A stretch of DNA of 64,000 nucleotides from Marispirochaeta sp963667435 (GTDB lineage: Bacteria > Spirochaetota > Spirochaetia > JC444 > Marispirochaetaceae), in the NCBI GenBank assembly GCA_963667435.1, contig OY763414.1, positions 2,294,001 to 2,358,000 of the forward strand, read 5' to 3'. The notes beneath the pieces are model-generated. The model worked only from the letters and a program-made list of their open reading frames with translations. It was not told the DNA's origin and searched no databases. A program made the translations under genes and the position numbers. This document shows, piece by piece, positions 16,460 to 25,204 of this stretch. Each line of letters starts with the position of its first letter. Within the stretch, counting starts at the first letter, position 1.

Positions 16460-17755
16460 TTACCCTTCCACCTTGCTGGTATCAAGAGTTTTCGGGAGTA
16501 CCAGATTGAGGATAATCCCCACAAGGGTAGCCAGCGCAACATCGGCGAGTTCAAAATTCAGTCCTTCTGAAATGGGGAAGAAGATCTTTCCACCGCCGAT
16601 TCCAATAACCAGAATTACTGAAGTGATGGTAAGGTTCTTCTTGCAGGTATAGTCAACACCGCTTTCCACCACCGTCCGAATACCGGCGGAGGCAATGATT
16701 CCGAAGAGCATCATACTGATTCCTCCCATGACCGGGGTTGGAATTGTCTGAATGAGTGCACCGACAGGCTGGAAAAACGAGAGAACTACGGCAATAACCG
16801 CCGCACCACCGATAACCCAGACTGAATAAACCCGGCTGATGGCCATGGCACCGATATTCTCCCCGTAGGTGGTATTGGGAGGTCCGCCGAAAAGGGCAGC
16901 CAGAGCTGTTGCCGCACCATCACCGGCAAGTGTCCGATGGATACCGGGGTCTTTGTAGAAATCACGTCCCACAACCTTACTGACAACCATGGTGTCTCCC
17001 AGATGCTCTGCAATAGTGGCAAAAGAGACAAGAAGAAAGGTGAGAATCGGTACAAAGCTGAATTTGGGAATTGCAAACTTGGCCAGACCGAACAGTGGAG
17101 CATTCACAACCGGAGTAAAATCAACCAGCTTGAAGGAAGGAAGAAAACTACCCATGATAAGGGTGAAGATATATCCCCCGGCAATACCGATCAGGATAGG
17201 GATTACGGTAAAGAAGCCCCGCAGAACTATGGCGGAGACAATTGCAATCCCCAGAGTTACCGCAGCAATAATAGCAAAGGATCCGTTATAGCCGTTTGCC
17301 GCATCGGCGAAGGGGTACATGGCCATGTTCATAGCCACAGGAGCAAGCTTGAGTCCGATTACAATAATTACACTGCCGATAACCACAGGAGGGAGCATCC
17401 GATCCAGCCAGCCGAGACCAACCTTGCTGATAATAAAGGCAATAAGCAGGTAGAAAATACCCACACAGAAGGCAGCCCCCAGGGCATACTCGACACCAAA
17501 GGTTGCTGAGACCGCGGTCAGGGGCACAATATAGGCAAAGGATGATCCCAGGTAGGTGGGGACTTTGCCGCCGGTGATAAGAATATACAGAAGGGTTCCG
17601 ATACCGGAGGTAAAAAGAGCAGTTGCAGGACTGAGCCCGGTAAGCAACGGGACCAGTACCGTAGCACTGAACATTGCAAAAACATGCTGAAAACTTAAGG
17701 GAATCCATCGGGAAAGTGGCGGACGATCATTTACATCATAGACCGGTGACGACAT
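16460..17755 (-). CDS. uraA: Uracil permease (NCS2 family)
   Basis: A 431-residue inner-membrane uracil:H+ symporter with about 14 transmembrane segments. The NCS2 signature appears in the uracil-type form TTYGENIGAMAISRVYS. The N-terminal PPLSRWIPLSFQHVFAMF and the AEHLGDTMVVSKVVGRDF segment with its substrate-contacting Glu also match UraA. The ATG at 17755 has AGGAG in front of it. A leader of about 65 nt with a stem-loop precedes it, which suggests post-initiation control. It is separated from the tctA gene by a terminator. Confidence 0.93.
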   Translation of the reverse strand: MSSPVYDVNDRPPLSRWIPLSFQHVFAMFSATVLVPLLTGLSPATALFTSGIGTLLYILITGGKVPTYLGSSFAYIVPLTAVSATFGVEYALGAAFCVGIFYLLIAFIISKVGLGWLDRMLPPVVIGSVIIVIGLKLAPVAMNMAMYPFADAANGYNGSFAIIAAVTLGIAIVSAIVLRGFFTVIPILIGIAGGYIFTLIMGSFLPSFKLVDFTPVVNAPLFGLAKFAIPKFSFVPILTFLLVSFATIAEHLGDTMVVSKVVGRDFYKDPGIHRTLAGDGAATALAALFGGPPNTTYGENIGAMAISRVYSVWVIGGAAVIAVVLSFFQPVGALIQTIPTPVMGGISMMLFGIIASAGIRTVVESGVDYTCKKNLTITSVILVIGIGGGKIFFPISEGLNFELADVALATLVGIILNLVLPKTLDTSKVEG

Positions 17756-17770
17756 GTAACACTCCTTCTG

Positions 17771-17810
17771 CAAGGGCGTTTCTGGTCCGGGCACAGTGAC
17801 GGCGCCCCTG
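17771..17810 (-). promoter_or_regulatory. Stem-loop in the uraA leader
   Basis: On the minus strand an 8-bp helix (17803-17810 with 17771-17778, one G-U pair) closes a 24-nt loop and ends one or two bases before the uraA ribosome site (antisense of 17763-17769). It could control translation. It does not match the PyrR-binding loop or a riboswitch consensus that I can recognise. Confidence 0.4.
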
Positions 17811-17827
17811 CTCTTCGTTTGGATGAT

Positions 17828-17856
17828 TATATACCTGATTATTTTAATAAAAGCAA
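17828..17856 (-). promoter_or_regulatory. Probable uraA promoter
   Basis: On the minus strand TTGCTT (17851-17856) and TATATA (17828-17833, running into a TATAAT) lie 17 bases apart. Initiation near 17820 would include the leader stem-loop. Confidence 0.45.
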
Positions 17857-17940
17857 GTTAAGGCCCGGGAAGGAATAGAGTAGATTATCCACGGGAGCTA
17901 ACGTATAATGGAGACAAGATAATCACAACCGGAGCACATT

Positions 17941-19512
17941 ATGCTATCCACCCGGGAAGAGGCCCTCTCTCAGCTCGTTCGGACAAGCAGCCTCATGTCC
18001 GAGGAATTTCAATTCCGCACCCTTATTTCGCGCCTTGTCGAACAGGCACAGGATGTGACTCAGTCTGACTTGTCAGCCCTCTATCTCTATCTGGATCCCG
18101 AAGCCAGAAAAAGCTCTCTGAAACTCGCCTATAAACGGGGTCGCTATACAATTGCAGGGACCCTGACGGCCACTGACGAAGTTGTCGACTTTGTCCGGGA
18201 CTGCGGAGAAGCCGTAATTCTTACAGAACGGAAACCAAGCCCCTTTATCAGACTGCTGCTTCATGAAGAAATGAAAAGCGGTGTGGCGGTTCCGATTAAA
18301 ACCGCCAAGGGACGTATAGGTATACTCTATCTTAACTCACGCCAGGCAAATTTCTACAGCAGTATCCGCTTCAGTTTTATAGAAAGTTTCACCCGTCTGG
18401 CGGGGGGGATGCTGCACAATGCCAGACTTTTCCAGGAGACCCGGGAGTACCTGCAACGAATTGAGGAAATGGAGCGCTATCAGGAAAGCATCTTCTCCTC
18501 CATGACAAATCTGCTGATAACCACCGATGAAAACGGCGCTATTCACTACTTCAACAAAGCAGCAGCCGAACGTATGCTCCTGACAGAAAATGATCTGGGC
18601 AAGGATCTGGGAAATTTCTTCAACAGAAAAATCGGTAAAAAGGTTATCAATGCACTGCAGGTAAGTCAGAATAGCGGCAGTGAAATACTGGGGATAGAAG
18701 GTATCTACCGCGGGGCGGAAAAAGAGATGGATTTCTCTCTCAATGTGTCCCCTCTGCAGGGAAAACGGGGCCGTCATGAAGGGATCACCCTGCTTTTTAC
18801 CGACCAGACCAGCGAGCAGGAGCTGAAAGCAAGTGTGGAGGTCGCCAAGGAGGAACGGCGGGTTATCAAGGATATGTTCGCCCGGTATATGTCCAACGAT
18901 GTTGTGAGCGAACTGATGAACACCCCGGATCTGGTAAAACCCGGCGGAGACCAGAAACGAGCCACCCTCTTTTTCGCCGACATTGTAGGATACACAGCCT
19001 TTTCCGAGGGCAAAGAAGCAGCCTATATAATCGAACTGCTGAACGAATTCTTCTCTGAAGCGGTTGAGGTTGTTCTGCGTAACAAGGGCTATATAGACAA
19101 ATTCATCGGCGATTGCATTATGGCCGCATGGGGTGTTCCGCTTTCATCAGAAAAAGAAGATGCCGTCCGGGCTGTAAGTACCGCAGTGGAGATTCAACGA
19201 ATGGTACGGGATAAGAACCGCCGTTTTTTTACGGGCAAGGCAAAGAATCTAAAACTTGCCATCGGCATGAATACCGGACCATTGGTTGCGGGCAACCTTG
19301 GATCAAGCCAGCGGATGGACTATACAGTAATCGGCGATACCGTTAACCTTGCCGCCAGACTTGAAGGTGTGGCAGCCGCCAATGAAATCATAATATCCCA
19401 GGAGACTATGGATCTCATAGACGGGGAATTCAAAGTTCAAAAAAGGAACCCGGTAGAGGTTAAAGGCAAAGCCAAACCAATACAGATATATAACGTTATC
19501 GATTTTCTCTGA
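17941..19512 (+). CDS. Class III adenylate cyclase with GAF and PAS domains
   Basis: A 523-residue soluble protein. It has a GAF domain (about 15-160), a PAS domain (about 180-290, with SSMTNLLITTDENGAIHYFN), a short coiled linker, and a class III cyclase domain (about 335-520). Both metal aspartates are present in FFADIVGYTAF and IGDCIMAAWG, and the adenine-selecting Lys in YIDKFIGD points to cAMP, not cGMP. MDYTVIGDTVNLAARLEG carries the transition-state Asn/Arg region. GGAG precedes the ATG. It would turn small-molecule or redox signals into cAMP. A cNMP-binding protein is encoded at 45873-47909. Confidence 0.92.
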   Translation: MLSTREEALSQLVRTSSLMSEEFQFRTLISRLVEQAQDVTQSDLSALYLYLDPEARKSSLKLAYKRGRYTIAGTLTATDEVVDFVRDCGEAVILTERKPSPFIRLLLHEEMKSGVAVPIKTAKGRIGILYLNSRQANFYSSIRFSFIESFTRLAGGMLHNARLFQETREYLQRIEEMERYQESIFSSMTNLLITTDENGAIHYFNKAAAERMLLTENDLGKDLGNFFNRKIGKKVINALQVSQNSGSEILGIEGIYRGAEKEMDFSLNVSPLQGKRGRHEGITLLFTDQTSEQELKASVEVAKEERRVIKDMFARYMSNDVVSELMNTPDLVKPGGDQKRATLFFADIVGYTAFSEGKEAAYIIELLNEFFSEAVEVVLRNKGYIDKFIGDCIMAAWGVPLSSEKEDAVRAVSTAVEIQRMVRDKNRRFFTGKAKNLKLAIGMNTGPLVAGNLGSSQRMDYTVIGDTVNLAARLEGVAAANEIIISQETMDLIDGEFKVQKRNPVEVKGKAKPIQIYNVIDFL

Positions 19513-19550
19513 CCGGAGAAACAAACGATTTCCAAATTTTGGAGGATTCT

Positions 19551-22139
19551 GTGAATATTGCAGAAATTTTGAGCACGATGCCCCTCTGGGTATACATCCT
19601 TGACGGCGTGATCATCGCCACAATTCTAACAGTTATAGTCAGAACACTGATTCAGAACGTAATCCTGAAGAAGCGGCTGGAGAAAGCCGCACTGGACAGG
19701 GAAGCCGCCCGGATGCTGATTCTTGACAAATACTCCTACTCTGTTCTGCTGCGGAAATCGGCTTATATTGAAGCAGCGGTGGATAAATACGGAGACGCCC
19801 TGATTGAATATCTGGATATTTCCGGAAAATGGGTTGAAGAGCTGAAAACCCGCCGGCGAATTAAAGACATCCGCCGAATCCTGAAATATATCCCTGAAAA
19901 AGGGCTCTTTTATGTATTTCTTGCGGTTCTTGAGAAACCAAAAAGAATACATCTGCTGACTACATGGCTCAAGGAGAGCGGTGATCTGCTGGCGATGCGC
20001 CGCATAGCCCTCTCCGGCAAAGGAGAAAACTTCGACGGCGCCAGGGCTCTGGAGATATTCGACGAGTACATACCCCAGATCCGAGAAATGACCGGCGATC
20101 CGGAATGGGCGTCACGATACTTTGCGGTAAAAATCCTGTTGCATCATGCTGACGACCGTTCCCGAAGGGCAGTTTTCGACTCTCTCCACGATTCTCATGC
20201 CCTGGTCCGTCGTACAGTTGCCGGTGAATACAGTCATTCCGATGAAGAAGCCCTCTACCGGGAACTGGTTTTTCTTTTCACCGAAGATCCGGTTTTCGAA
20301 GTACGCAGAACGGCAAAACAGCGGCTGAACCTTGATTTTGCCGACCGTGAAATCCTCAATGTAAAAAGCCTGAATGATGTACAGGCCTTTCATATTCTGG
20401 ATCTTATGAATCCCGAGTTTGCCCAGGATGAGAATACCGCCCTTTCGTTCCTCGACAGTGATAACCTGGAGCTCAGGCTCAGTTCCGCATACTTTCTCGA
20501 CTCCATAAAGGTCCTGGACAGGCTTTTTCTTCAGGCGGAAGCCGGCGACAAGGAGCAGTTCAACCGTAACTATAAGCTGTTGAAAAAGTCATCGGAAGTA
20601 GGCATTACCTCCTTCCTGAAACTGGTAGAGACTACCAAAAATCCTGCAAGCCTGCTTATGGCTGCACGGCTGCTGCAGAAAACCGGGTCCAGAGAAATAA
20701 TTACCAGTCTGGCAACCACAGTATTTTTACTCTCGCCGGAGGAGAAAAACCATGTCGACTACCGGGAGCTGTATGATGAAACCCTTAAGGCTATAAAGTT
20801 CAACGGCAATGCAGATGCCGTACGCCTGCTGAATACGGAGCTGGAAGAATTCAGATACCGGGATGATTTTCTGAACAGGATTCTACCCAATCTGCCGGAA
20901 AACGGCGACAATATTCTTGTCCCTCTGCTTATTACGATGCTCAAGGATCCGGCGGTTCCCGCCAGAGATCTACTCAGAGAGACACTACTGAAATACCGTG
21001 AATGTTTCTTTCTGGGCGAGATTATCTCAATACTCAAAGCCGAACGGGGAATCTTTCCCCATCAGGTGCGCATTGATGCACTAAAGCTCCTTGCCCAGTT
21101 GAAAAAACCTTACTGCCTGCAGCAGGTTCTGGAAAATCTCTCCATACTGCCCCTGGACCAGGCAAGGGTATTCACTACTCTGCTGGCTGAATTCAGCGGA
21201 GAGCTTTTCAGCAGTCGGGTAGAGGTTATTCTCAAGGATGATGATGCCCAGGTCCGGGCAGCCCTTATTGCAGCCCTCCCCGCCACAGGAATAAAGGAAT
21301 TTGTAACCCCAATCCGGAAAGCTCTGAAAGATGCAGATCCTGATGTGCGCATAGCAGCTGTCTGGGCACTTCACGACTATCAGGAGCAGAGGTCACTCAA
21401 CTCTACAGTAGAAATGCTGAGAGATCCGGTGGAGAGGGTCCGTATAGAAGTAGCCAGGGCACTTGGTTCCTACGGCAGTGAAAGCACCCTGGACCGGCTC
21501 AAGGAACTGCTGTTTGACGAAAATGAAGTACCAACCGTTAAAATTGCGGCTGTATCGGGCCTTGGCTTCTCCGAGACCCAGGGCAGCGTCGATGTGCTGG
21601 TGGAGAAATTGCGGGACATGACCGGCGAACTCCATGAAGAGATTATTGAAGCCCTGGCAGTAAAGCATGATATTAAGGGCCTGACCAGGATGGTGGAAAT
21701 CTTTAAGGATGCCGAACCGAAAATACGTGAAAAAATAAGCGAAGCATTTAAACGAATGCGGATTAAAGGGGAACCCGCCCTGATAAAACTCATCCAGGAA
21801 GATATACCCTCCCTGCTTCCGCTGGTTTACGATATCCTGGAAGAGACCGGATGGGTGGAAAGCATAATTCGCAAGCTGGCGCATAAATCGCCGGAAGAAC
21901 GCAGGGAGGCAGCCTCACTCCTGGCAAAAATCGGGACCAGAGCAGCTTTCCGTGGAATAGTGCTGGCCGCAAGGGATCCTGATGAGGATGTCCGGGTGGA
22001 AGTTACCAGGGCGCTGGAACATCTGAACAGCAGCGAGGGCACAGAAATCCTCCACGATCTGGAGAATGATCCGGACAAGCGGGTACGGAAATACACCCTA
22101 TGGGCCCTGGAACGGATAAAAGCGAAGAATACGGATTAG
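19551..22139 (+). CDS. Membrane-anchored HEAT-repeat protein
   Basis: An 862-residue protein with one N-terminal membrane segment (about 9-33) and then helical repeats. HEAT/PBS-lyase-type units are clear in the last third, for example DADPDVRIAAVWALHDY, DPVERVRIEVARALGSYG and DPDEDVRVEVTRALEHL, each with the D-x-D/E-x-V-R pattern. Such repeats are protein-interaction scaffolds; no catalytic motif is seen. The start is GTG at 19551, five bases after GGAGG. It begins 38 bp after the cyclase gene and is probably co-transcribed with it. The last codons (KAKNTD-stop) recur at 31530, beyond the dicarboxylate block. Confidence 0.85.
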   Translation: MNIAEILSTMPLWVYILDGVIIATILTVIVRTLIQNVILKKRLEKAALDREAARMLILDKYSYSVLLRKSAYIEAAVDKYGDALIEYLDISGKWVEELKTRRRIKDIRRILKYIPEKGLFYVFLAVLEKPKRIHLLTTWLKESGDLLAMRRIALSGKGENFDGARALEIFDEYIPQIREMTGDPEWASRYFAVKILLHHADDRSRRAVFDSLHDSHALVRRTVAGEYSHSDEEALYRELVFLFTEDPVFEVRRTAKQRLNLDFADREILNVKSLNDVQAFHILDLMNPEFAQDENTALSFLDSDNLELRLSSAYFLDSIKVLDRLFLQAEAGDKEQFNRNYKLLKKSSEVGITSFLKLVETTKNPASLLMAARLLQKTGSREIITSLATTVFLLSPEEKNHVDYRELYDETLKAIKFNGNADAVRLLNTELEEFRYRDDFLNRILPNLPENGDNILVPLLITMLKDPAVPARDLLRETLLKYRECFFLGEIISILKAERGIFPHQVRIDALKLLAQLKKPYCLQQVLENLSILPLDQARVFTTLLAEFSGELFSSRVEVILKDDDAQVRAALIAALPATGIKEFVTPIRKALKDADPDVRIAAVWALHDYQEQRSLNSTVEMLRDPVERVRIEVARALGSYGSESTLDRLKELLFDENEVPTVKIAAVSGLGFSETQGSVDVLVEKLRDMTGELHEEIIEALAVKHDIKGLTRMVEIFKDAEPKIREKISEAFKRMRIKGEPALIKLIQEDIPSLLPLVYDILEETGWVESIIRKLAHKSPEERREAASLLAKIGTRAAFRGIVLAARDPDEDVRVEVTRALEHLNSSEGTEILHDLENDPDKRVRKYTLWALERIKAKNTD
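22117..22132 (+). repeat. Left copy of a 16-nt direct repeat (HEAT gene end)
   Basis: TAAAAGCGAAGAATAC is identical to 31530-31545, and the similarity continues for about 17 further bases with a few changes. It encodes the last codons of the HEAT protein. The two copies bracket the dicarboxylate block. Confidence 0.6.
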
Positions 22140-22174
22140 ACAGTCAATTATAGGGACCTATCGGTTAATTCTAT

Positions 22175-22220
22175 CTGCTCACCGGAGGAATGCTGTACTA
22201 GCTATCTCTCCGATGAGCAG
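22175..22220 (+). other. Hairpin between the HEAT gene and dctP
   Basis: CTGCTCA (22175-22181) pairs with TGAGCAG (22214-22220), extended across one mismatch by CGGAG/CTCCG (22183-22187 with 22208-22212), leaving a 20-nt loop. No T-run follows, so it may be a weak terminator or an mRNA structural element. Confidence 0.4.
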
Positions 22221-22252
22221 TTGAAATCCATGATAAAAAAAGAACTAAAAGA

Positions 22253-22281
22253 AAATAAATAACAATAATTATCATTTATTT
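22253..22281 (+). promoter_or_regulatory. AT-rich inverted repeat upstream of dctP
   Basis: Perfect 8-base arms AAATAAAT (22253-22260) and ATTTATTT (22274-22281) are spaced by 13 bases, 53 bp before dctP. AT-rich dyads of this type are typical targets of DcuR/CitB-family regulators, and one is encoded at the far end of the cluster. The assignment is inference. Confidence 0.35.
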
Positions 22282-22334
22282 ACTCACCAGAACCTCCATG
22301 AGAGCATGACTGTATTCAATCAAGGAGGTTTTCT

Positions 22335-23354
22335 ATGAAAACATTTGTGAAACTGTTTCTATCCAGTCTGTTGCTTGCAGGGCTTATTCTTCCAGTCCTC
22401 GCCAATGGTGAACAGGAATCCGGCGCTCCTCAGTCAGGGGAAATCACTGAGAAAATCGTGCTCAAGCTCGGACATATAGCTGAATCGACCAACCCCTATG
22501 GACAAGGTGCGGAAAAACTGGCAAAGCTTGCGGCGGAAAAATCGGCAGGAATGATCGAAATCAAGGTATTTCCTTCGTCCCAACTGGGAGGCCAGAAAGA
22601 GTTGATCGAAGGTATTACCTTCGGATCAATTGATATGGCACTGGTAGGGACTGCTGTTCTCGGTCAGTTCCAGCCTAAAATTTCTGTATTCGACCTACCG
22701 TTCCTTTTCGAGAATCGCGAGCATGCATACAAAGCCCTCGATTCAGTAGGAATGGATCTTGGTGAGGACATGGAAAAGAACGGGATAAAACTGCTTGGAT
22801 ATATGGAAAACGGGATCCGGCACCTGACTAATAATATACATGAAGTTAACAGTCCGGCGGATATGAAGGGGCTGAAGATCCGGGTCATGACCAACAAGAT
22901 ATATATAAGCATGATGAAATCTCTTGGAGCATCTCCTACACCCATGGCATTCGGTGAGCTCTATTCTGCAATGCAGCAGGGAGTAGTGGACGGCCAGGAA
23001 AACCCGAGTGCTCACATCTGGACCAAACGCTTTTTTGAAGTCCAGGATTACGCTTCCTTGACAGCCCATGCCTACGCGCCGGAACCGGTACTTATTTCCA
23101 TGTCTACATGGAACAAGCTGCCGTCAAAAGCACAGGAAATCATCCTCGAATCCGCCAAGGAAGCAATTGCCTGGCAGCGGGAACTTTCAACCAGTCAGGA
23201 CGACGAATTCTGGGACCAGATCAAAGCAACCGGAAAAATGAAAGTTACAGAAGTTGATCGGACTCCGTTTATGGAAGCGACAAAACCCGTATACGCCGAG
23301 TTCGCAGGCATGGTTGGTCAGGACACCATTGATGCTATCAAGGCATTAAAATAA
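22335..23354 (+). CDS. dctP: TRAP transporter substrate-binding protein DctP
   Basis: Periplasmic receptor of a TRAP transporter, 339 aa. An N-terminal signal segment (about 1-23) is followed by the spirochaete-style GEQESGA linker and a DctP fold. Recognisable are LKLGHIAESTNPYGQGAEKL, the organic-acid-binding Arg in MKGLKIRVMTN, and the GVVDGQENPSAHI segment. Such receptors mostly bind C4-dicarboxylates or similar acids. AAGGAGG precedes the ATG. The gene heads a cluster with dctQ, dctM and malic enzyme, which makes malate or fumarate the likely substrate. Confidence 0.92.
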   Translation: MKTFVKLFLSSLLLAGLILPVLANGEQESGAPQSGEITEKIVLKLGHIAESTNPYGQGAEKLAKLAAEKSAGMIEIKVFPSSQLGGQKELIEGITFGSIDMALVGTAVLGQFQPKISVFDLPFLFENREHAYKALDSVGMDLGEDMEKNGIKLLGYMENGIRHLTNNIHEVNSPADMKGLKIRVMTNKIYISMMKSLGASPTPMAFGELYSAMQQGVVDGQENPSAHIWTKRFFEVQDYASLTAHAYAPEPVLISMSTWNKLPSKAQEIILESAKEAIAWQRELSTSQDDEFWDQIKATGKMKVTEVDRTPFMEATKPVYAEFAGMVGQDTIDAIKALK

Positions 23355-23372
23355 ACAATCCACATTATCTGC

Positions 23373-23406
23373 GAAGACCCCGTTTGTCGGTGCAAACGGG
23401 GTCTTC
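23373..23406 (+). other. Strong intercistronic hairpin dctP/dctQ
   Basis: A perfect 14-bp stem (23373-23386 with 23393-23406) with the 6-base loop TCGGTG lies between dctP and dctQ. There is no T-run. It probably stabilises dctP mRNA or partly terminates, which would give more binding protein than membrane subunits. Confidence 0.7.
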
Positions 23407-23423
23407 CAAACAGGAAGACAATC

Positions 23424-23918
23424 ATGAATAAATTATTTTTCGCTCTGCGCAAAATATTATATATAGTGTCGATCTCTGCCATCGGATTAATGCTGGCTAT
23501 AATTTTTCTTCAGGTTATAACCAGGTACGTATTTAATTACACATTCGACTGGTCGGAAGAACTGGCCCGGTTTCTTTTTGTATGGGTTGTGTTCATAGGA
23601 TCCGCCCTTATTATCGGTGACAAGGGACATATGGCGGTTAAAATTCTTCCCGGAAAACTGGAAGGAACTACTGCAGGGTTTATTCTGGATCTTTTTATAA
23701 AAGTCAGCAGTCTGATATTTTTTCTTCTTATGATAACCCAGGGATTTAAAATGTCCCGCAAAATGATGTTCCAGACAGCGCCGGCTTTGGGTGTTCCCAT
23801 GGGAATGGTATATGCAATCATCCCCATCAGCGGCATTTTAATGCTGCTTTACCTCATTAAAGATACGGCGGCACTATTTTCCGAAAGAAACGCCCTGTCA
23901 AACGAAGGAGAAGAATAA
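23424..23918 (+). CDS. dctQ: TRAP transporter small permease DctQ
   Basis: A 164-residue inner-membrane protein with four hydrophobic segments, the standard size and topology of DctQ. The family motif region TFDWSEELARFLFVWVVFIG is present, followed by ALIIGDKGHMAV. It joins DctM to form the membrane part of the Na+-driven TRAP system. It is preceded by AGGAAG and ends two bases before dctM. Confidence 0.92.
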   Translation: MNKLFFALRKILYIVSISAIGLMLAIIFLQVITRYVFNYTFDWSEELARFLFVWVVFIGSALIIGDKGHMAVKILPGKLEGTTAGFILDLFIKVSSLIFFLLMITQGFKMSRKMMFQTAPALGVPMGMVYAIIPISGILMLLYLIKDTAALFSERNALSNEGEE

Positions 23919-23920
23919 TT

Positions 23921-25204
23921 ATGCAAGAGACTCTACTGTTAGGCTCATTCCTTCTATTTACATTTCTGGGTGTGCCGGTTGCTTTTTCACTTTGCCTGGC
24001 GGTCTCTCTGGTGCTGATAGGTTTTCTCCATCTGCCCCAGGTTCTTATACCCCAGATAATGTTCACCGGTATCGACTCATTCTCTTTTATGGCAGTCCCG
24101 TTCTTCATGCTGGCAGGGACTTTTATGTCTGCCGGCGGAGTAACAAAACGCCTTGTAGGATTTGCCCAGTCACTGGTTGGCTGGCTTACAGGCGGCCTGG
24201 CCCAGGTAGTTGCCGTTGCAGGAATGTTCTTCGCTGCAATTTCCGGATCCTCAGCTGCGACAACCGCTGCGATTGGTTCAACCATGGTGGATGAGATGGA
24301 GAAGAAAGGGTACAACCGGGAATGGGCAACCGGAGTTGTAGCATCGGGAGGAACTGTCGGTATCGTAATTCCACCGTCAATCACCCTTGTTGTTTACGGT
24401 GTAATAGCCGGAGTTTCCATAGGCGACCTCTTTGTAGGCGGTTTTGCGCCCGGAATCCTTATGGGAATAACCATGTGCCTGATCAGCTTTTTTCTTGCAA
24501 AAAGCAAGGGAATGAAAGCGGAGGCATCGTTCTCAATTAAAAGAATTTTTATTGCGTTCAAGGATTCCTTTTTCGCCCTTTTAACACCGGTCATCATAAT
24601 CGGAGGTATTTACAGCGGGATGTTCACCCCCACCGAAGCGGCTGCTGTCGCTGCTGTCTACGGCATTGTGGTGGGTATGTTTATCTATAAAGAGCTTAAC
24701 ATCAAAGATTTCCCGGGCATTCTGTTTGAAGCCGTTATAGGAACTACTCTAATCATGTTCATAGTCGGATCAGCCAAGGTTTTCGGCTGGATGATGACAA
24801 ACATGGAAATTCCCCACCGGCTGGGAGCATTTATCGTCTCGATTACAAGTTCACCAACGGTATTTCTGCTCTCCATTAACATTCTGCTCCTGATAATTGG
24901 AACCCTTGTAAATGCCTCCGCCGCGGTTATAATCCTCACTCCGATCTTCCTGCCGGTGGCATTGCAGCTTGGTATCGATCCGCTTTTCTTCGGTGTTCTG
25001 ATGGTTGTAAATCTGGCTATCGGCTGTATTACTCCCCCGGTAGGGCTGGATTTGTTTGTCGCCAGTGCCATTACCAAGGTTCCTCTTGAACGGGTGATGC
25101 GGGCAGTGACACCGTATCTTCTGGGCCTGCTGGTAAACCTCGTCATACTGACCCTGGTACCCGCAATTATAACCTTTCTACCGAATATTCTCTCACAAGG
25201 ATAA
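23921..25204 (+). CDS. dctM: TRAP transporter large permease DctM
   Basis: A 427-residue, roughly 12-segment inner-membrane transport subunit of the DctM/IT superfamily. Typical stretches are FFAAISGSSAATTAAIGSTM, GTVGIVIPPSITLVVYGVI, GMFTPTEAAAVAAVYGIVVG and AIGCITPPVGLDLFVASAI. It moves the acid with Na+ down the membrane gradient. The last base of its stop codon is the first base of the next gene (TAATG), so translation of the transporter and the malic enzyme is tightly coupled. Confidence 0.95.
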   Translation: MQETLLLGSFLLFTFLGVPVAFSLCLAVSLVLIGFLHLPQVLIPQIMFTGIDSFSFMAVPFFMLAGTFMSAGGVTKRLVGFAQSLVGWLTGGLAQVVAVAGMFFAAISGSSAATTAAIGSTMVDEMEKKGYNREWATGVVASGGTVGIVIPPSITLVVYGVIAGVSIGDLFVGGFAPGILMGITMCLISFFLAKSKGMKAEASFSIKRIFIAFKDSFFALLTPVIIIGGIYSGMFTPTEAAAVAAVYGIVVGMFIYKELNIKDFPGILFEAVIGTTLIMFIVGSAKVFGWMMTNMEIPHRLGAFIVSITSSPTVFLLSINILLLIIGTLVNASAAVIILTPIFLPVALQLGIDPLFFGVLMVVNLAIGCITPPVGLDLFVASAITKVPLERVMRAVTPYLLGLLVNLVILTLVPAIITFLPNILSQG

